A DNA stretch of 64,000 bases from Fuerstiella marisgermanici. Lineage in GTDB: Bacteria > Planctomycetota > Planctomycetia > Planctomycetales > Planctomycetaceae. Shown piece by piece: positions 19,208 through 28,174 of this stretch. Below the pieces are notes generated by a model that made no database searches, was not told the origin of the DNA, and was given only the letters and a program-made list of their open reading frames with translations. The DNA is taken from NCBI RefSeq assembly GCF_001983935.1, contig NZ_CP017641.1, positions 1,116,001 through 1,180,000 on the forward strand. Direction: 5' to 3'. The position numbers were made by a program, and so were the translations under genes. Position 1 is the first letter of the stretch. Every line of letters starts with the position of its first letter.

Positions 19208-20884
19208 TCACGCAATGTACCCGCCCATTGCCACCGCCTGATACTTCAGACGCTTTTGCAGGTTGTCGAGCGCCGAGTCAAGTCGACCGATGACGCCTCC
19301 TTCCGAATCATCTGCTGCGCCGACGAGTAGGTCGTGTGCGCTACGGGGGCTTGAATGCAGTCGTGATTCAAGTCGCGTTTGATTCAGACCTAGAGTCTCG
19401 TTTTTTCCGGCGAACTCGAAGCCTAATCTGCGAGGATCGTCATGAATCACTGCATCACCTGTCCCTGGACCGCTCGCGGGGGTGACGTGAAAGGCATGAC
19501 GCACTGCAGCCTGGAATTCGATATCGCCGCTACCGCCTGCCAGGTGTTGAGCTGTGTCGTTCACGGCATTAGTAAATGTAGTCATTGAACGGATCGTTTG
19601 CTGCTGGTGGCGGTTTGATACATCCCCAGGTTGGGTCAGACTTTGCGCCCCGGTTCCGATTCCAATCACGGTGAACCAACTGCTGGCACTGTCGTGTGAA
19701 TCCTCCGACTCCCGCCCGGTGTCTGTTTGTCTGCGCAGAGCTGACGTCCCGGCTTGACCGTATTCGAGGACTTCGACGTCAGCTGAGTTCACGCTGCCAC
19801 TGAACAAATTTGGCGATGCGCCGCTCACGTCCACACGAGGGGCGGCGGCATTCGCGAGAGAAACAGCACTCGACGAATTCGCAGCGGCAGAAGGGGTCGA
19901 CAGGCGTTTTTCGATACCGCCGGTGAGTCCCGGTGCCATCGCGGCTCCCGCAAGTCTCATCGCGTTCAGAAAACCCGACGTGTCATTCGCTAAGGCGATA
20001 TGACCGTCAACTGCATATCGGTCGGCCGTTAAGACGACACGTTCACGAGCGATGTCAAACGTTGCTGTCACGCCGATATTCGCCGCATTGATTTTGCCAA
20101 GAACAGTGTTGATGCTATCGCTGGCGAGAACGTCAATTTCAGCACCATTCACTGTGAACGAGCCGTCTGAAACGGACCTCGGCGGCGGAATGTTGGCGCT
20201 TCTGGTCCCCACTCCATTGAAGGGGTTTGCAGGATTCACACTCTCGTGACTGGCGGGCTGGACAGCGACTTCGAAACTATCGCCTGCGGACACATAGCCG
20301 CCAGACAATGCAAGCGTCAGACCACTGTTTAGCGAAGCGGCGGTCCCGGCACGCGTTTGGGAACTAAAGTTTGCATGATCGACAATCTTTCCGTTCTGGT
20401 TTCTGACTTCAAAGTCCAGTGGTGCATTGCCGCCAACGAAGCCGGAGTGCGTTGCGGTAAACGTGAACACATCATTGGTCGCCCCCTTGTACAGGCCTCC
20501 TACTATGGGCTCGGCACTAGAAGCACCCGAGAAGTTCGGATTGGACGGTGAAAAAGTCGTCGACTGTGTGTTGATCTGATGTGTAGATTCAAGCGTCGCA
20601 GACGCCGCGAATGTTGACTCCTGTGCAAGTGCGTCTACCGACATTTGCTTAACGTTCGCCCCTGATGTCGCCGCCAAAACGGACGCTTGAATCTGCTGGC
20701 TTATTTCGGGCAAAAGGTTTCGGAACTTCGCGATGGTTTGGTGCTGTTGCCGCAACTCTGTGACTGAGAGCGGCTCTGGTGAGGCTTTACTTCTGCTGCC
20801 AGAACGGGCGATGGCAATCGCAGGATTCGTCGCAGACCTGATTCGCGCGGTTGGCGCAGCAAAGGTGATCGAGGAAACTGACAT
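19208..20884 (-). CDS. FliD-like (flagellar hook-capping-like) protein
   Basis: This 558-residue protein contains, at about residues 240-310, the sequence FTVNGAEIDVLASDSINTVL, then KINAANIGVTATFD, VVLTADRYAVDGHIALAND and TSGFLNAMRLAG. These match the flagellin-hook IN/FliD pattern. The N-terminus instead starts MSVSSITFAAPTARIRSATN and is Ser/Ala/Thr-rich. The C-terminal end LDNLQKRLKYQAVAMGGYIA replaces the longer coiled coil usual for a hook cap. No Cys or signal peptide is visible, consistent with flagellar type III export. No other flagellar gene is present. A GGAGAG ribosome-binding site precedes the ATG. Function could be in the flagellum or as an adhesin. Confidence 0.6.
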   Translation of the reverse strand: MSVSSITFAAPTARIRSATNPAIAIARSGSRSKASPEPLSVTELRQQHQTIAKFRNLLPEISQQIQASVLAATSGANVKQMSVDALAQESTFAASATLESTHQINTQSTTFSPSNPNFSGASSAEPIVGGLYKGATNDVFTFTATHSGFVGGNAPLDFEVRNQNGKIVDHANFSSQTRAGTAASLNSGLTLALSGGYVSAGDSFEVAVQPASHESVNPANPFNGVGTRSANIPPPRSVSDGSFTVNGAEIDVLASDSINTVLGKINAANIGVTATFDIARERVVLTADRYAVDGHIALANDTSGFLNAMRLAGAAMAPGLTGGIEKRLSTPSAAANSSSAVSLANAAAPRVDVSGASPNLFSGSVNSADVEVLEYGQAGTSALRRQTDTGRESEDSHDSASSWFTVIGIGTGAQSLTQPGDVSNRHQQQTIRSMTTFTNAVNDTAQHLAGGSGDIEFQAAVRHAFHVTPASGPGTGDAVIHDDPRRLGFEFAGKNETLGLNQTRLESRLHSSPRSAHDLLVGAADDSEGGVIGRLDSALDNLQKRLKYQAVAMGGYIA

Positions 20885-20893
20885 AAGCTCTCC

Positions 20894-20937
20894 AGTGACT
20901 TCAGCATTTCCGAACCTGCTTTGTGACCGAAGTCACT
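20894..20937. promoter_or_regulatory. inverted repeat upstream of FliD-like gene
   Basis: AGTGACTTC at 20894-20902 pairs perfectly with GAAGTCACT at 20929-20937, with 26 bp between. It lies 10 bp upstream of the FliD-like start codon and overlaps its leader. It could be an operator or a leader stem-loop. Confidence 0.45.
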
Positions 20938-21187
20938 AAGGTTCGAGTTGCCTGGGCCGCTGGCGACAAAGGTGCAAATCTCCAGCGTGCCAACTAGAAC
21001 GCTAGGTTGCCAATTGGCTGCCGCCAAACTCTTGTCTACTGGCTTAGTCGAAAAAATTCAGAATGGTGATTGCCGTAAACAGAGATGTTGCGCCAGCACA
21101 TCGCACGTTGAGAAGTCGCCTCGTGGTTGCGTCAGGGCAACACAACTGAACTCGCAACGTGATAGGTGCCCCATTGCAATGCCATAG

Positions 21188-21655
21188 GAGAAGGTGCAGC
21201 ATTTCAATCGTTGCGGTTGTGAACGCATTCAGGTGACCAAAGCGGCCGCCGAAGCGAAGGCGTGGGGTGTGCCAGTTGAGGGCGTTCCCACAGTCCCGGA
21301 CATCACACTCGTGGGGCAGTAGACGGGCAATGATCGGCGACCGGGAGCCTTCGCGACTTTACCAGCACGAGCCGTCCGCGACTCACTTCTGAGGCCCGCG
21401 CACGTAATCAGAATTCGGGAGGCTGCGTGGCACAAAAAGGGTGGGGATGGCTTATGGGGCGTCGTCCCTACTGAGTGGTTCTGCCAGGTGAATGACACGC
21501 ACATTTTCACCCCATTCGCTGAGCCCTCCACGCCTTCATGCCAGCGCGAAGAAAATTCCGGAAAGACTTTGATCCGATGTAAGGTTTCCGGTGTTTACAC
21601 GAACAGCAGACAGGGACATGTGATGCACGTCTCGATTGTTGTTCTGAAATACTGA
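21188..21655 (+). pseudogene. degenerate open frame with one internal TAG
   Basis: A continuous frame of 156 codons is interrupted only by TAG at 21320-21322. The first part reads KAAAEAKAWGVPVEGVPTVP and the second RIREAAWHKKGGDGLWGVV followed by PTEWFCQVNDTHIF. It has no good start codon; a GTG at 21194 sits only a few bases after AGGAGAAG. A frame on the other strand (21229-21531) is also open. I cannot name a family. It may be a decayed gene or a copy of a dispersed repeat; coding is not shown. Confidence 0.3.
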
Positions 21656-21666
21656 AAGGACCGGGC

Positions 21667-21849
21667 ATGAATTCTTCCCTCAAGAATGCCTCATTGCCGC
21701 CAAATATTAGCGGACCATTGCGATACGAACGAGTGGCTCAATTGGAAGCCGTGTTGTCTCTGCGAGACCAAAAATCCCGGTCGCGGGTGAAGCTTTTTGC
21801 CACGGTGCTCGTGATCGTCGCCATTTCGGCCACTATTGCCATTCTCTGA
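21667..21849 (+). CDS. small single-span membrane peptide
   Basis: This 60-residue peptide has a polar N-terminal half (about 41 residues, ending DQKSRSRVK) and a C-terminal hydrophobic segment (LFATVLVIVAISATIAIL). This suggests a tail-anchored inner-membrane peptide. A GAAAGGA stretch is placed at 21654-21660, 6 bp upstream of the ATG, and a strong terminator follows. No family was recognised. The gene is plausible because of its ribosome-binding site, membrane segment and terminator. Confidence 0.55.
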   Translation: MNSSLKNASLPPNISGPLRYERVAQLEAVLSLRDQKSRSRVKLFATVLVIVAISATIAIL

Positions 21850-21878
21850 TGCTTCCGGCGTAACGCCGCGTTGGCAGC

Positions 21879-21921
21879 AAGGGCACACGCCTCGATATTC
21901 GCAGGCGCGTGCCCTTTTTTT
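21879..21921 (+). terminator. Rho-independent terminator
   Basis: AAGGGCACACGCCT pairs with AGGCGCGTGCCCTT (one mismatch) around a 10-nt loop and is followed by a T run. It terminates the small membrane-peptide gene. Confidence 0.85.
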
Positions 21922-22096
21922 GTCTGTCGCATTCGCCCAATTGCGCCGTTTCTGCGAAACCGCTGAATCGACTGTTCACACTTTTGTTGGGAATCTATAC
22001 TCAGCGACGTACAGGCCCGTCTCCACTCAGATTTACACGCGTAGAGTCGCGGTTTTGTACTACCATCCGGTCGCACCAAACCTAGAAGTCAGCTCA

Positions 22097-23803
22097 ATGT
22101 CCACGGTCGAAGACAAACTCAGTAAAACAGAACATCTCAAGGAAGAAAGCCACCAACTGCGTGGCACCATTCCGGAAGAACTTCAGAACGATAGCGAGGA
22201 GTTTTCAGCAGGTGCCAAAGATCTGCTGAAACATCACGGCAGCTATCTTCAGGACGACCGCGACGTCCGTAAGGAAAAGAATCCCGACGGCACCAAGAAA
22301 GCCAAAGCGTATTCCTGCATGGTGAGGACCCGTATTCCTGGTGGCCGAGTCACCGCGGAGCAGTTTCTGGCGGAACTCGATTTGTGCGACCGCCTGGCCA
22401 ACGGCACGCTGCGGATCACGACTCGCCAGGGCTTTCAGTTGCACGGCGTGCTGAAAAGCAATCTGAAGGAAACGATTCGAGCGATCAATCACACTCACCT
22501 GACAACGCTGGCCGCCTGCGGTGACGTCAATCGTAATGTGATGTGCTGCCCGGCTCCGTACAAGAACAATCCCGTTCATGACCAGATGCAGGCGTTGTCT
22601 CAGGAACTCGCCGACCACTTCAAACCTAAGACAACCGCGTACTTCGATATCTGGTTGACGGACGAAGACGGCGAAAAAACGAACGTCGCAGACTTCCAAC
22701 CGGTGGAAGAACCCATCTACGGCGAACGCTACCTGCCTCGCAAATTCAAGATGGCGATTGCAGAACCTACCGACAACTGCATCGACATTCATGCCAGCGA
22801 TTTAGGTTTTCTGGCGATTGTCGAAGGTGATGCGATTGTCGGCTACAACGTACTGGTTGGCGGCGGAATGGGACGCACGCCGTCTGCAGAAAAGACGTAT
22901 CCGAAAATTTCGGAGAAGATGACCTACGTCACACCGGATCAGGTAATCGCAATCGCCGAAGCTGTTGTGAAGGTGCAGCGAGACTTCGGGAACCGCGAAG
23001 ACCGCAAGCAGGCTCGCATGAAGTACCTGATCGATTCGTGGGGCCTGCCGAAGTTCAAGCAGAAGGTCGAAGAATACTATGGGGCTTCGCTTCCTGAACC
23101 GCATGCGACCGAGGTTACGGGCGTCGACGACCATATTGGCTGGCACGAACAGGGCGACGGCAAGCTGTTCTTGGGCATCAATATCGAAAACGGCCGCATC
23201 AAGGATGAAGGCGAACTGCGGATCAAAAGCGGTCTGCGAGCCGTGCTGACGAAGTACGGCATGAAGACTCGGAACACCGCGCTACAAAGCGTGATCCTGT
23301 GCGACATCGACCCGGCCGACAAAGACGATATCAATTCGATCCTGGCAGAACACGGCATCAAGGGAGCCGACGAGCTTTCACTGATCCGCCGCTATGCGAT
23401 CGCGTGTCCAGCGTTCCCAACGTGTGGCCTGTCGATCACAGAATCGGAACGAGTGCTGCCGGGCATTATTGATGATCTCGAGGTCGAGATTGCAAAGTAT
23501 GGGCTGGAATCTTCGAAGATTGCCATCCACATGACCGGTTGTCCAAACGGATGTGCTCGTCCCTACACACCGGACATCGGGATTGTTGGTCGAGCGGCCA
23601 ACAAGTACACGCTGTTTCTCGGCGGCAATGCTGAGGGCACGCGGTTGTGCTTCATCTACAAAGACATGGTGCCGCACGCCGATTTGGTCGCTACGATCTC
23701 GCCGCTGTTGGGTCTGTATAAGGCCGAACGCAACGAAGGCGAATCTTTCGGCGACTACTGCAATCGCACAGGGCTGGAAGCTCTGGAAGCGAAAGTGGCA
23801 TAA
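22097..23803 (+). CDS. cysI: sulfite reductase hemoprotein (siroheme, assimilatory type)
   Basis: This 568-residue protein reduces sulfite to sulfide using a coupled siroheme and [4Fe-4S] cluster. The cluster motifs are present: CPAFPTC (C-x5-C) and CPNGC (C-x3-C, in MTGCPNGCARPY). The substrate-binding region has TTRQGFQLHG and NRNVMCCPAPY, and the centre has YLPRKFKMAIAEPTDNCIDI. Overall order and length match the CysI hemoprotein subunit rather than a typical nitrite reductase. The frame extends upstream to 21836, across the terminator of the preceding gene, so the ATG at 22097 (MSTVEDKLSKTEHLKEES) was chosen. No flavoprotein subunit or other cysteine-pathway gene is adjacent, so a ferredoxin donor is likely. 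Confidence 0.92.
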   Translation: MSTVEDKLSKTEHLKEESHQLRGTIPEELQNDSEEFSAGAKDLLKHHGSYLQDDRDVRKEKNPDGTKKAKAYSCMVRTRIPGGRVTAEQFLAELDLCDRLANGTLRITTRQGFQLHGVLKSNLKETIRAINHTHLTTLAACGDVNRNVMCCPAPYKNNPVHDQMQALSQELADHFKPKTTAYFDIWLTDEDGEKTNVADFQPVEEPIYGERYLPRKFKMAIAEPTDNCIDIHASDLGFLAIVEGDAIVGYNVLVGGGMGRTPSAEKTYPKISEKMTYVTPDQVIAIAEAVVKVQRDFGNREDRKQARMKYLIDSWGLPKFKQKVEEYYGASLPEPHATEVTGVDDHIGWHEQGDGKLFLGINIENGRIKDEGELRIKSGLRAVLTKYGMKTRNTALQSVILCDIDPADKDDINSILAEHGIKGADELSLIRRYAIACPAFPTCGLSITESERVLPGIIDDLEVEIAKYGLESSKIAIHMTGCPNGCARPYTPDIGIVGRAANKYTLFLGGNAEGTRLCFIYKDMVPHADLVATISPLLGLYKAERNEGESFGDYCNRTGLEALEAKVA

Positions 23804-23908
23804 CGGGCCGGCGGCGAATCCATCAAACGTGATTGGCCAGCCGCGACTACTGCCAAGAGAAATACGGCCGCCTTTTCAACGAGCGAGCCGTTAAGCGTAT
23901 TCACGATT

Positions 23909-23950
23909 CACCGCCTGTCAGTGCTTGCCGACAGGCGGTGTTTTCGTTTT
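23909..23950 (+). terminator. Rho-independent terminator of the sulfite reductase gene
   Basis: CACCGCCTGTC (23909-23919) pairs perfectly with GACAGGCGGTG (23930-23940), followed by TTTTCGTTTT. Confidence 0.9.
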
Positions 23951-23998
23951 ATCACGTCGCTCGCCAGCCACGCCAATCAACTGGCGGGCGGTACCGGC

Positions 23999-24445
23999 CT
24001 ATTTCATGAAGAAGTCGGTCGGACCACGAGTTGTGTAGTACGGATACTGGTACGACGCTGGTGGGGCACTGGTGTCGGGACGCGAAAGTCCGCGAGGCAC
24101 CTCGTACGAATGGAAGTTGCGGTGTACCGGGTGGAACGGAATGTTAAGGCACCGACCGCCACACTTACCATCGGGGCACTGCCCCGTTGGACATGCCCCG
24201 GTTACTACCGGAGCACCAGCCTGCCGGGCTTGGCGACGTGAGGCTCGGCGACCGCCTCCCGCATCGCATTCACCGTTTTGGCAATCGCACGACATGCCAC
24301 TTTCGCAACCATCCCAACCGCCATCGTAGCTGGCGAATGCGGCGTTGGGGCTTTGAGCCCTCATGGTAGGCGATGTGGCCGAACAGCCGGTCAGGGTCAT
24401 TCCAATCGCCCCCGAAAGCAGCATCATAGTGGCACGCGCAAACAT
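23999..24445 (-). CDS. Cys-rich lipoprotein
   Basis: This 148-residue protein has a lipoprotein signal peptide (MFARATMMLLSGAIGMTLTG followed by Cys, lipobox LTGC). A Cys-rich segment (GCESGMSCDCQNGECDAGG) and a second group (CPTGQCPDGKCGGRC) follow. The C-terminal tail is rich in His, Tyr and Pro (FHPVHRNFHSYEVPRG, YQYPYYTTRGPTDFF). Cysteine clusters in a surface lipoprotein suggest metal binding or disulfide cross-linking. No family is recognised; the tail sequence has the look of a conserved planctomycete lipoprotein. The gene is convergent with the sulfite reductase gene and divergent from the next gene. Confidence 0.7.
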   Translation of the reverse strand: MFARATMMLLSGAIGMTLTGCSATSPTMRAQSPNAAFASYDGGWDGCESGMSCDCQNGECDAGGGRRASRRQARQAGAPVVTGACPTGQCPDGKCGGRCLNIPFHPVHRNFHSYEVPRGLSRPDTSAPPASYQYPYYTTRGPTDFFMK

Positions 24446-24692
24446 ATTCTAACTCCCCTATCCTTGTGTAAGACTGGCGTTGTTATCGTTATCGGCAATT
24501 CAACCGGTCAAACGTGCAAAAACCGTCCAATTCCTCCAGATGTTGAACCAGGGAGTTTGAGCGGTCTTGCGGAAACAGGGTTTCGCAAATACAGTCCGCT
24601 CTCGCTTATGCCCTTTGGACGGGGGTAAGCGATCGTTCTAAGTCATGAAGTGGCAACGCTTTCTGTTGTCTAATCGCTAAAGGAGTAGTGCT

Positions 24693-25436
24693 GTGCAAAT
24701 TGCGGCATCGACACGAAGTCTCTGGGATCTTTCGTTTTCCGCGGCCTGCGGTCAGCTACAGGATCTGGGATTCGACAAGGTCGAAATCTGGATCAACGGT
24801 CAGTTCGATCAACTCAAGGCCGCTCAGATCGTGCAGAATCAGGATTCTGTGCTGGCAACGTTTCGAGACGCCAGTCGGTTGAGCCCCGTGGCCATTTTTC
24901 TGGAAGAAGAAGTCAGCAGTGACGACTTTCAGGCCATTGTGAACTTCGCCAAGCAACTGCGAATCCCTCAAATCACCATAGAAGCGTCGCCGCTGGGCAC
25001 GCCGTTCAATTCTGAGATCGACCGGCTTAAAGAACGTAACGTGATGTGCCGGGAAGAAAGCATCCAGCTCTCGATCCTCACCAAAACCGGCCTGCTGTCA
25101 GAAGATCCTCACACGGCCGTTGAGCTGTGTCAGGCGGTTAAGGGCCTGGGCATCACGTTAGACCCCAGCTATTTCATGTGTACGCCGAAGGGCGAGGTCC
25201 AGTTTGACGTGGTCTTCCCGCACGTGATGCACGCTCACCTGCGCGACACATCGAAGACAGAAATGCAGGTTCCCGCTGGTCTGGGCGAAATCGATTACAA
25301 CCGCATCATCGCATCGCTACGACATGAAGGCTACGACCGCACGCTGACAGTCGACCTGCTGCCGAAGACGATGGAAGGCGAAGAACGCCATCTGGAGATG
25401 CGGAAACTGCGTCTACTGCTGGAATCGTTGCTGTAG
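24693..25436 (+). CDS. sugar phosphate isomerase/epimerase-like TIM barrel
   Basis: This 247-residue protein belongs to the xylose-isomerase-like/AP-endonuclease-2 TIM-barrel superfamily. The N-terminus AASTRSLWDLSFSAACGQLQ, the strand-end acidic residues (LGFDKVEIW, ITIEASPLG, GITLDPSYF), HAHLRDT and the LTVDLLP strand follow the usual order for divalent-metal-dependent isomerases. It lacks some of the usual metal His/Glu set, so activity may differ. The start is GTG, preceded by AAAGGAG at 24679-24685 with suitable spacing. It lies alone between a divergent lipoprotein gene and a palindromic repeat. Confidence 0.7.
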   Translation: MQIAASTRSLWDLSFSAACGQLQDLGFDKVEIWINGQFDQLKAAQIVQNQDSVLATFRDASRLSPVAIFLEEEVSSDDFQAIVNFAKQLRIPQITIEASPLGTPFNSEIDRLKERNVMCREESIQLSILTKTGLLSEDPHTAVELCQAVKGLGITLDPSYFMCTPKGEVQFDVVFPHVMHAHLRDTSKTEMQVPAGLGEIDYNRIIASLRHEGYDRTLTVDLLPKTMEGEERHLEMRKLRLLLESLL

Positions 25437-25494
25437 GTGGTGCGTGGCTTACAGTTGAGAGTCGAGTGCAGAGTGAACCGGATCCTGATGGGGT

Positions 25495-25524
25495 GTGTGC
25501 CACTGGGCTCAGCCAGTGGCACAC
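25495..25524. repeat. perfect palindromic hairpin repeat (REP-like)
   Basis: GTGTGCCACTGG pairs perfectly with CCAGTGGCACAC around the loop GCTCAG. There is no T run, so it is not a typical terminator; it looks like a REP-like dispersed element in the interval after the isomerase gene. Confidence 0.75.
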
Positions 25525-25686
25525 CTCAGTAATTTATGACGGACAGAGCACTAGTGATCTGCAATACTCAAAACTTAGGATGGCAACAGTAGCCGACGAG
25601 CGTTAGTCCGGGTTGCTTGTTTAACAACCGGAGCTTCACCTTACTCAGCAACCACCTTCACTTTTGCGGCAGGGACGCTGCTTGTC

Positions 25687-26376
25687 ATGGCCACCAGTCT
25701 TCATCAGCAACTCAAACTGCACTATGTGACCGACTTGAACCGTCACGAAGTGGATCTGGATGGCTACCGCATTGACGCCATTGATGATGATCAACGGCTG
25801 ATCGAAGTCCAATGTGCGTCGCTCCTGGCCATTCGTGACAAGATCAGGAAGCTGACGAAGAAGCACAAGGTTGTTGTCGTCAAACCATTGGCGACAGACA
25901 AGAAGCTGCTGAAAAAAGAACGTCGCAACGGCAAGGTTGTCAGTCGTCGCTACAGTCCGGCTCACCAAACGCTGCCATACATCTTTCTGGAACTGGTGCA
26001 CTTCACCAAAGCGTTTCCGCACCCCAATCTGCAGTTGGATATTTTGCTGACGGAGCAGGAAGAGATACGCGTTCCCGCGAAAAGAAAAACGTGGCGTCGC
26101 AAGCACAGCGTCCAGGATCGAACACTGGTCGAAGTGCAGGACACGATTTCCATCGCGTCACCGGCTGACCTGTGGGCCAAACTGGATATCGATGTCCCCG
26201 AAGTATTCACGACCGCGGAACTCGCCACCGGCGGCTCAATGCCGCGCTGGCTGGCTCAAAAGGCAGCGTGGTGCTTCAAGCAGATGAAGCACATCGAACC
26301 CTGCGGCAAGCAGGGCAACGCTATCGAATATCGCCTCAGCAAACGTCGCCGGCAGTCACGCCGAAAGGCCGCGTAA
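25687..26376 (+). CDS. hypothetical protein: possible PD-(D/E)XK nuclease fold plus winged helix
   Basis: In this 229-residue protein, residues 20-42 (EVDLDGYRIDAI...RLIEVQ) carry Glu21, Asp30, Glu40 and Gln42, arranged like the acidic core of PD-(D/E)XK nucleases with Gln in place of the catalytic Lys. A helical and strand region follows (LELVHFTKAFPHPNLQLDIL). The C-terminal segment FTTAELATGGSMPRWLAQKA, then KHIEPCGKQGNAIEYRLSKR, looks like a winged helix, and the end is very basic (RRRQSRRKAA). This suggests a nucleic-acid-binding protein. The fold assignment is my inference. The gene is not obviously paired with a defence system. Confidence 0.5.
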   Translation: MATSLHQQLKLHYVTDLNRHEVDLDGYRIDAIDDDQRLIEVQCASLLAIRDKIRKLTKKHKVVVVKPLATDKKLLKKERRNGKVVSRRYSPAHQTLPYIFLELVHFTKAFPHPNLQLDILLTEQEEIRVPAKRKTWRRKHSVQDRTLVEVQDTISIASPADLWAKLDIDVPEVFTTAELATGGSMPRWLAQKAAWCFKQMKHIEPCGKQGNAIEYRLSKRRRQSRRKAA

Positions 26377-26509
26377 CGCCCTCAGACTGCGTTACTAATT
26401 GCTGCGACGGAATACGAATCGGTTAGACAAATTCGATTCGCCCAACGTTCAATGCAGTGGGCACGTATTCTGTTTCATCGAATAGCAACCGAGCGACAGG
26501 AGAGTGGCG

Positions 26510-28174
26510 ATGGACGATTTAGATCCGGACAGTGCTGCGCGCCGTGAATCAGATGACGCTTCGAATGATGCACTAACTGGCGAAATCACCGGAGTCGCCT
26601 CAACGGCTACAGTGCCTGACAATGTCATGGCAGGAACGGTCCGTGGACGGCTTGCATTGCTGATCGTCTTTCTGATGATCTTGCTGGCGGACGCCACCAT
26701 CTATCATGCTCGCGGCTTTTCCGGTCCTGCGGCGTTTTTTGTGGGTGCCACCGCATTGCTTTTCGTCGGCATCCCGCGGCGCGCGATCACGCCGTCTTCG
26801 GTGCTGTTGGCATTGATGATGATGCTGTTGTCGTTTCGACTGGCATCCAATGGCTGGGGGCTGCATGTGTGTGCCGGATTGTGGCTGCTGCATGGGCTGA
26901 CACTGGCGTTCCGTCGTCAACAACCTTTTGTTCTGGAGACACTGATCTTTGCAGCTCAGGTGGTGCCAGGCGGCTACGACTTTTTTCAGCGCATCAACGA
27001 ACGCATGAAGGAACAGGTTATTGGCCCCGCAGAGGACGGAATGTCCGGTCGACGGCTGGAAGTGATTCTACCCTTGCTGGCCGCACTATTGTTCGGCGGA
27101 ACATTTGTGATGGCGAATCCGGACATGGTCACGTGGGTTTCCGGTCACCTTGGCGAGCTGGCGACAGCGGTGCGCGAATTTCTGTTTCAGTTTTCCCCGT
27201 ACGAAATTGCTTTCTGGTGCGCCGTGGCGTGGGCGACCGGCGGACTTCTGCGTCCGATAACAGGGCCCATTATTGCCGCCGCTTGCGAACGTCTTCCAAC
27301 GATTACTCAGGACACAAACGCTCCATTGTATGCCGCTTTTCGGAACACGCTGCTGACTGTGATTGCACTGTTCAGCGCCTATCTGGTTTTCGAATTCAAT
27401 ACACTCTGGTTCCGCGAATTTCCGGAAGGCTTCTACTATGCCGGGTACGCTCACGAAGGTGCGGCGTGGCTGACTGTCGCTCTTGGACTGGCGACGCTGA
27501 CGTTGTCGCTCATCTTTCGCGGTCGCACACTTAGTGACCCGCGACTACGACAGCTAACGCGACTGTCGTGGGGCTGGTCGGCACTGAACCTGCTTCTCGC
27601 AGCGGCCGTGTATCACCGCATGTACATCTACATCGAATTCAACGGCATGACTCGCATGAGGACCGTAGCGCTGCTCGGAATTACGTCGGTTGTCGGTGGG
27701 TTTCTGCTGGTGTTGGTCAAAATCAACAGTCGCCGGAATTTTCTGTGGCTGATTCGACGGCAGCTTTGGGTTCTGGGACTGGCAGTGTTCGTGTACGCCG
27801 TCCTGCCAGTAGATGTGCTCATCCACCGCTACAATGTGGCTGAGGTGATGTCAGGCAACCTTCCACCGGTGGTGCAAATTACAGGTCACGAAGTCGACGA
27901 CGAGTGTCTGCCAGTGCTGTTGCCGCTGACGAATTCTGAAGACAAACGTATCGCCAACGGCATGAAAGCATTCCTGGCCGCTCGGACATCACAACTGCAG
28001 GCAAAAGTTGGTCGAGCAGAGCGACAGGGTTGGACGGCATGGCAGCGCGGCCAAACGAACAGCCTCGCCTTCCTGAAGGACCACCGACAGGAAATGTCGA
28101 TGTCGGATGGTACGCGCGATGGCACGAATGCTTTCGAACGATTACAGAATTACGCTTACGAAAACTGGTGGTAA
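26510..28174 (+). CDS. polytopic membrane protein (DUF4173/DUF4153-like)
   Basis: This 554-residue protein has an acidic soluble N-terminus of about 45 residues and roughly ten membrane spans in residues 50-440. It ends with a soluble C-terminal tail of about 110 residues. Conserved-looking positions (FNTLWFREFPEGFYYAGYAH, EGAAWLTVALGLATLTLSLI, AAVYHRMYIYIEFNGMTRMR) match the DUF4173/DUF4153 membrane family, whose function is unknown. An AGGAG at 26498-26502 gives proper spacing to the ATG at 26510 rather than the GTG at 26504. The gene stands alone. Confidence 0.7.
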   Translation: MDDLDPDSAARRESDDASNDALTGEITGVASTATVPDNVMAGTVRGRLALLIVFLMILLADATIYHARGFSGPAAFFVGATALLFVGIPRRAITPSSVLLALMMMLLSFRLASNGWGLHVCAGLWLLHGLTLAFRRQQPFVLETLIFAAQVVPGGYDFFQRINERMKEQVIGPAEDGMSGRRLEVILPLLAALLFGGTFVMANPDMVTWVSGHLGELATAVREFLFQFSPYEIAFWCAVAWATGGLLRPITGPIIAAACERLPTITQDTNAPLYAAFRNTLLTVIALFSAYLVFEFNTLWFREFPEGFYYAGYAHEGAAWLTVALGLATLTLSLIFRGRTLSDPRLRQLTRLSWGWSALNLLLAAAVYHRMYIYIEFNGMTRMRTVALLGITSVVGGFLLVLVKINSRRNFLWLIRRQLWVLGLAVFVYAVLPVDVLIHRYNVAEVMSGNLPPVVQITGHEVDDECLPVLLPLTNSEDKRIANGMKAFLAARTSQLQAKVGRAERQGWTAWQRGQTNSLAFLKDHRQEMSMSDGTRDGTNAFERLQNYAYENWW

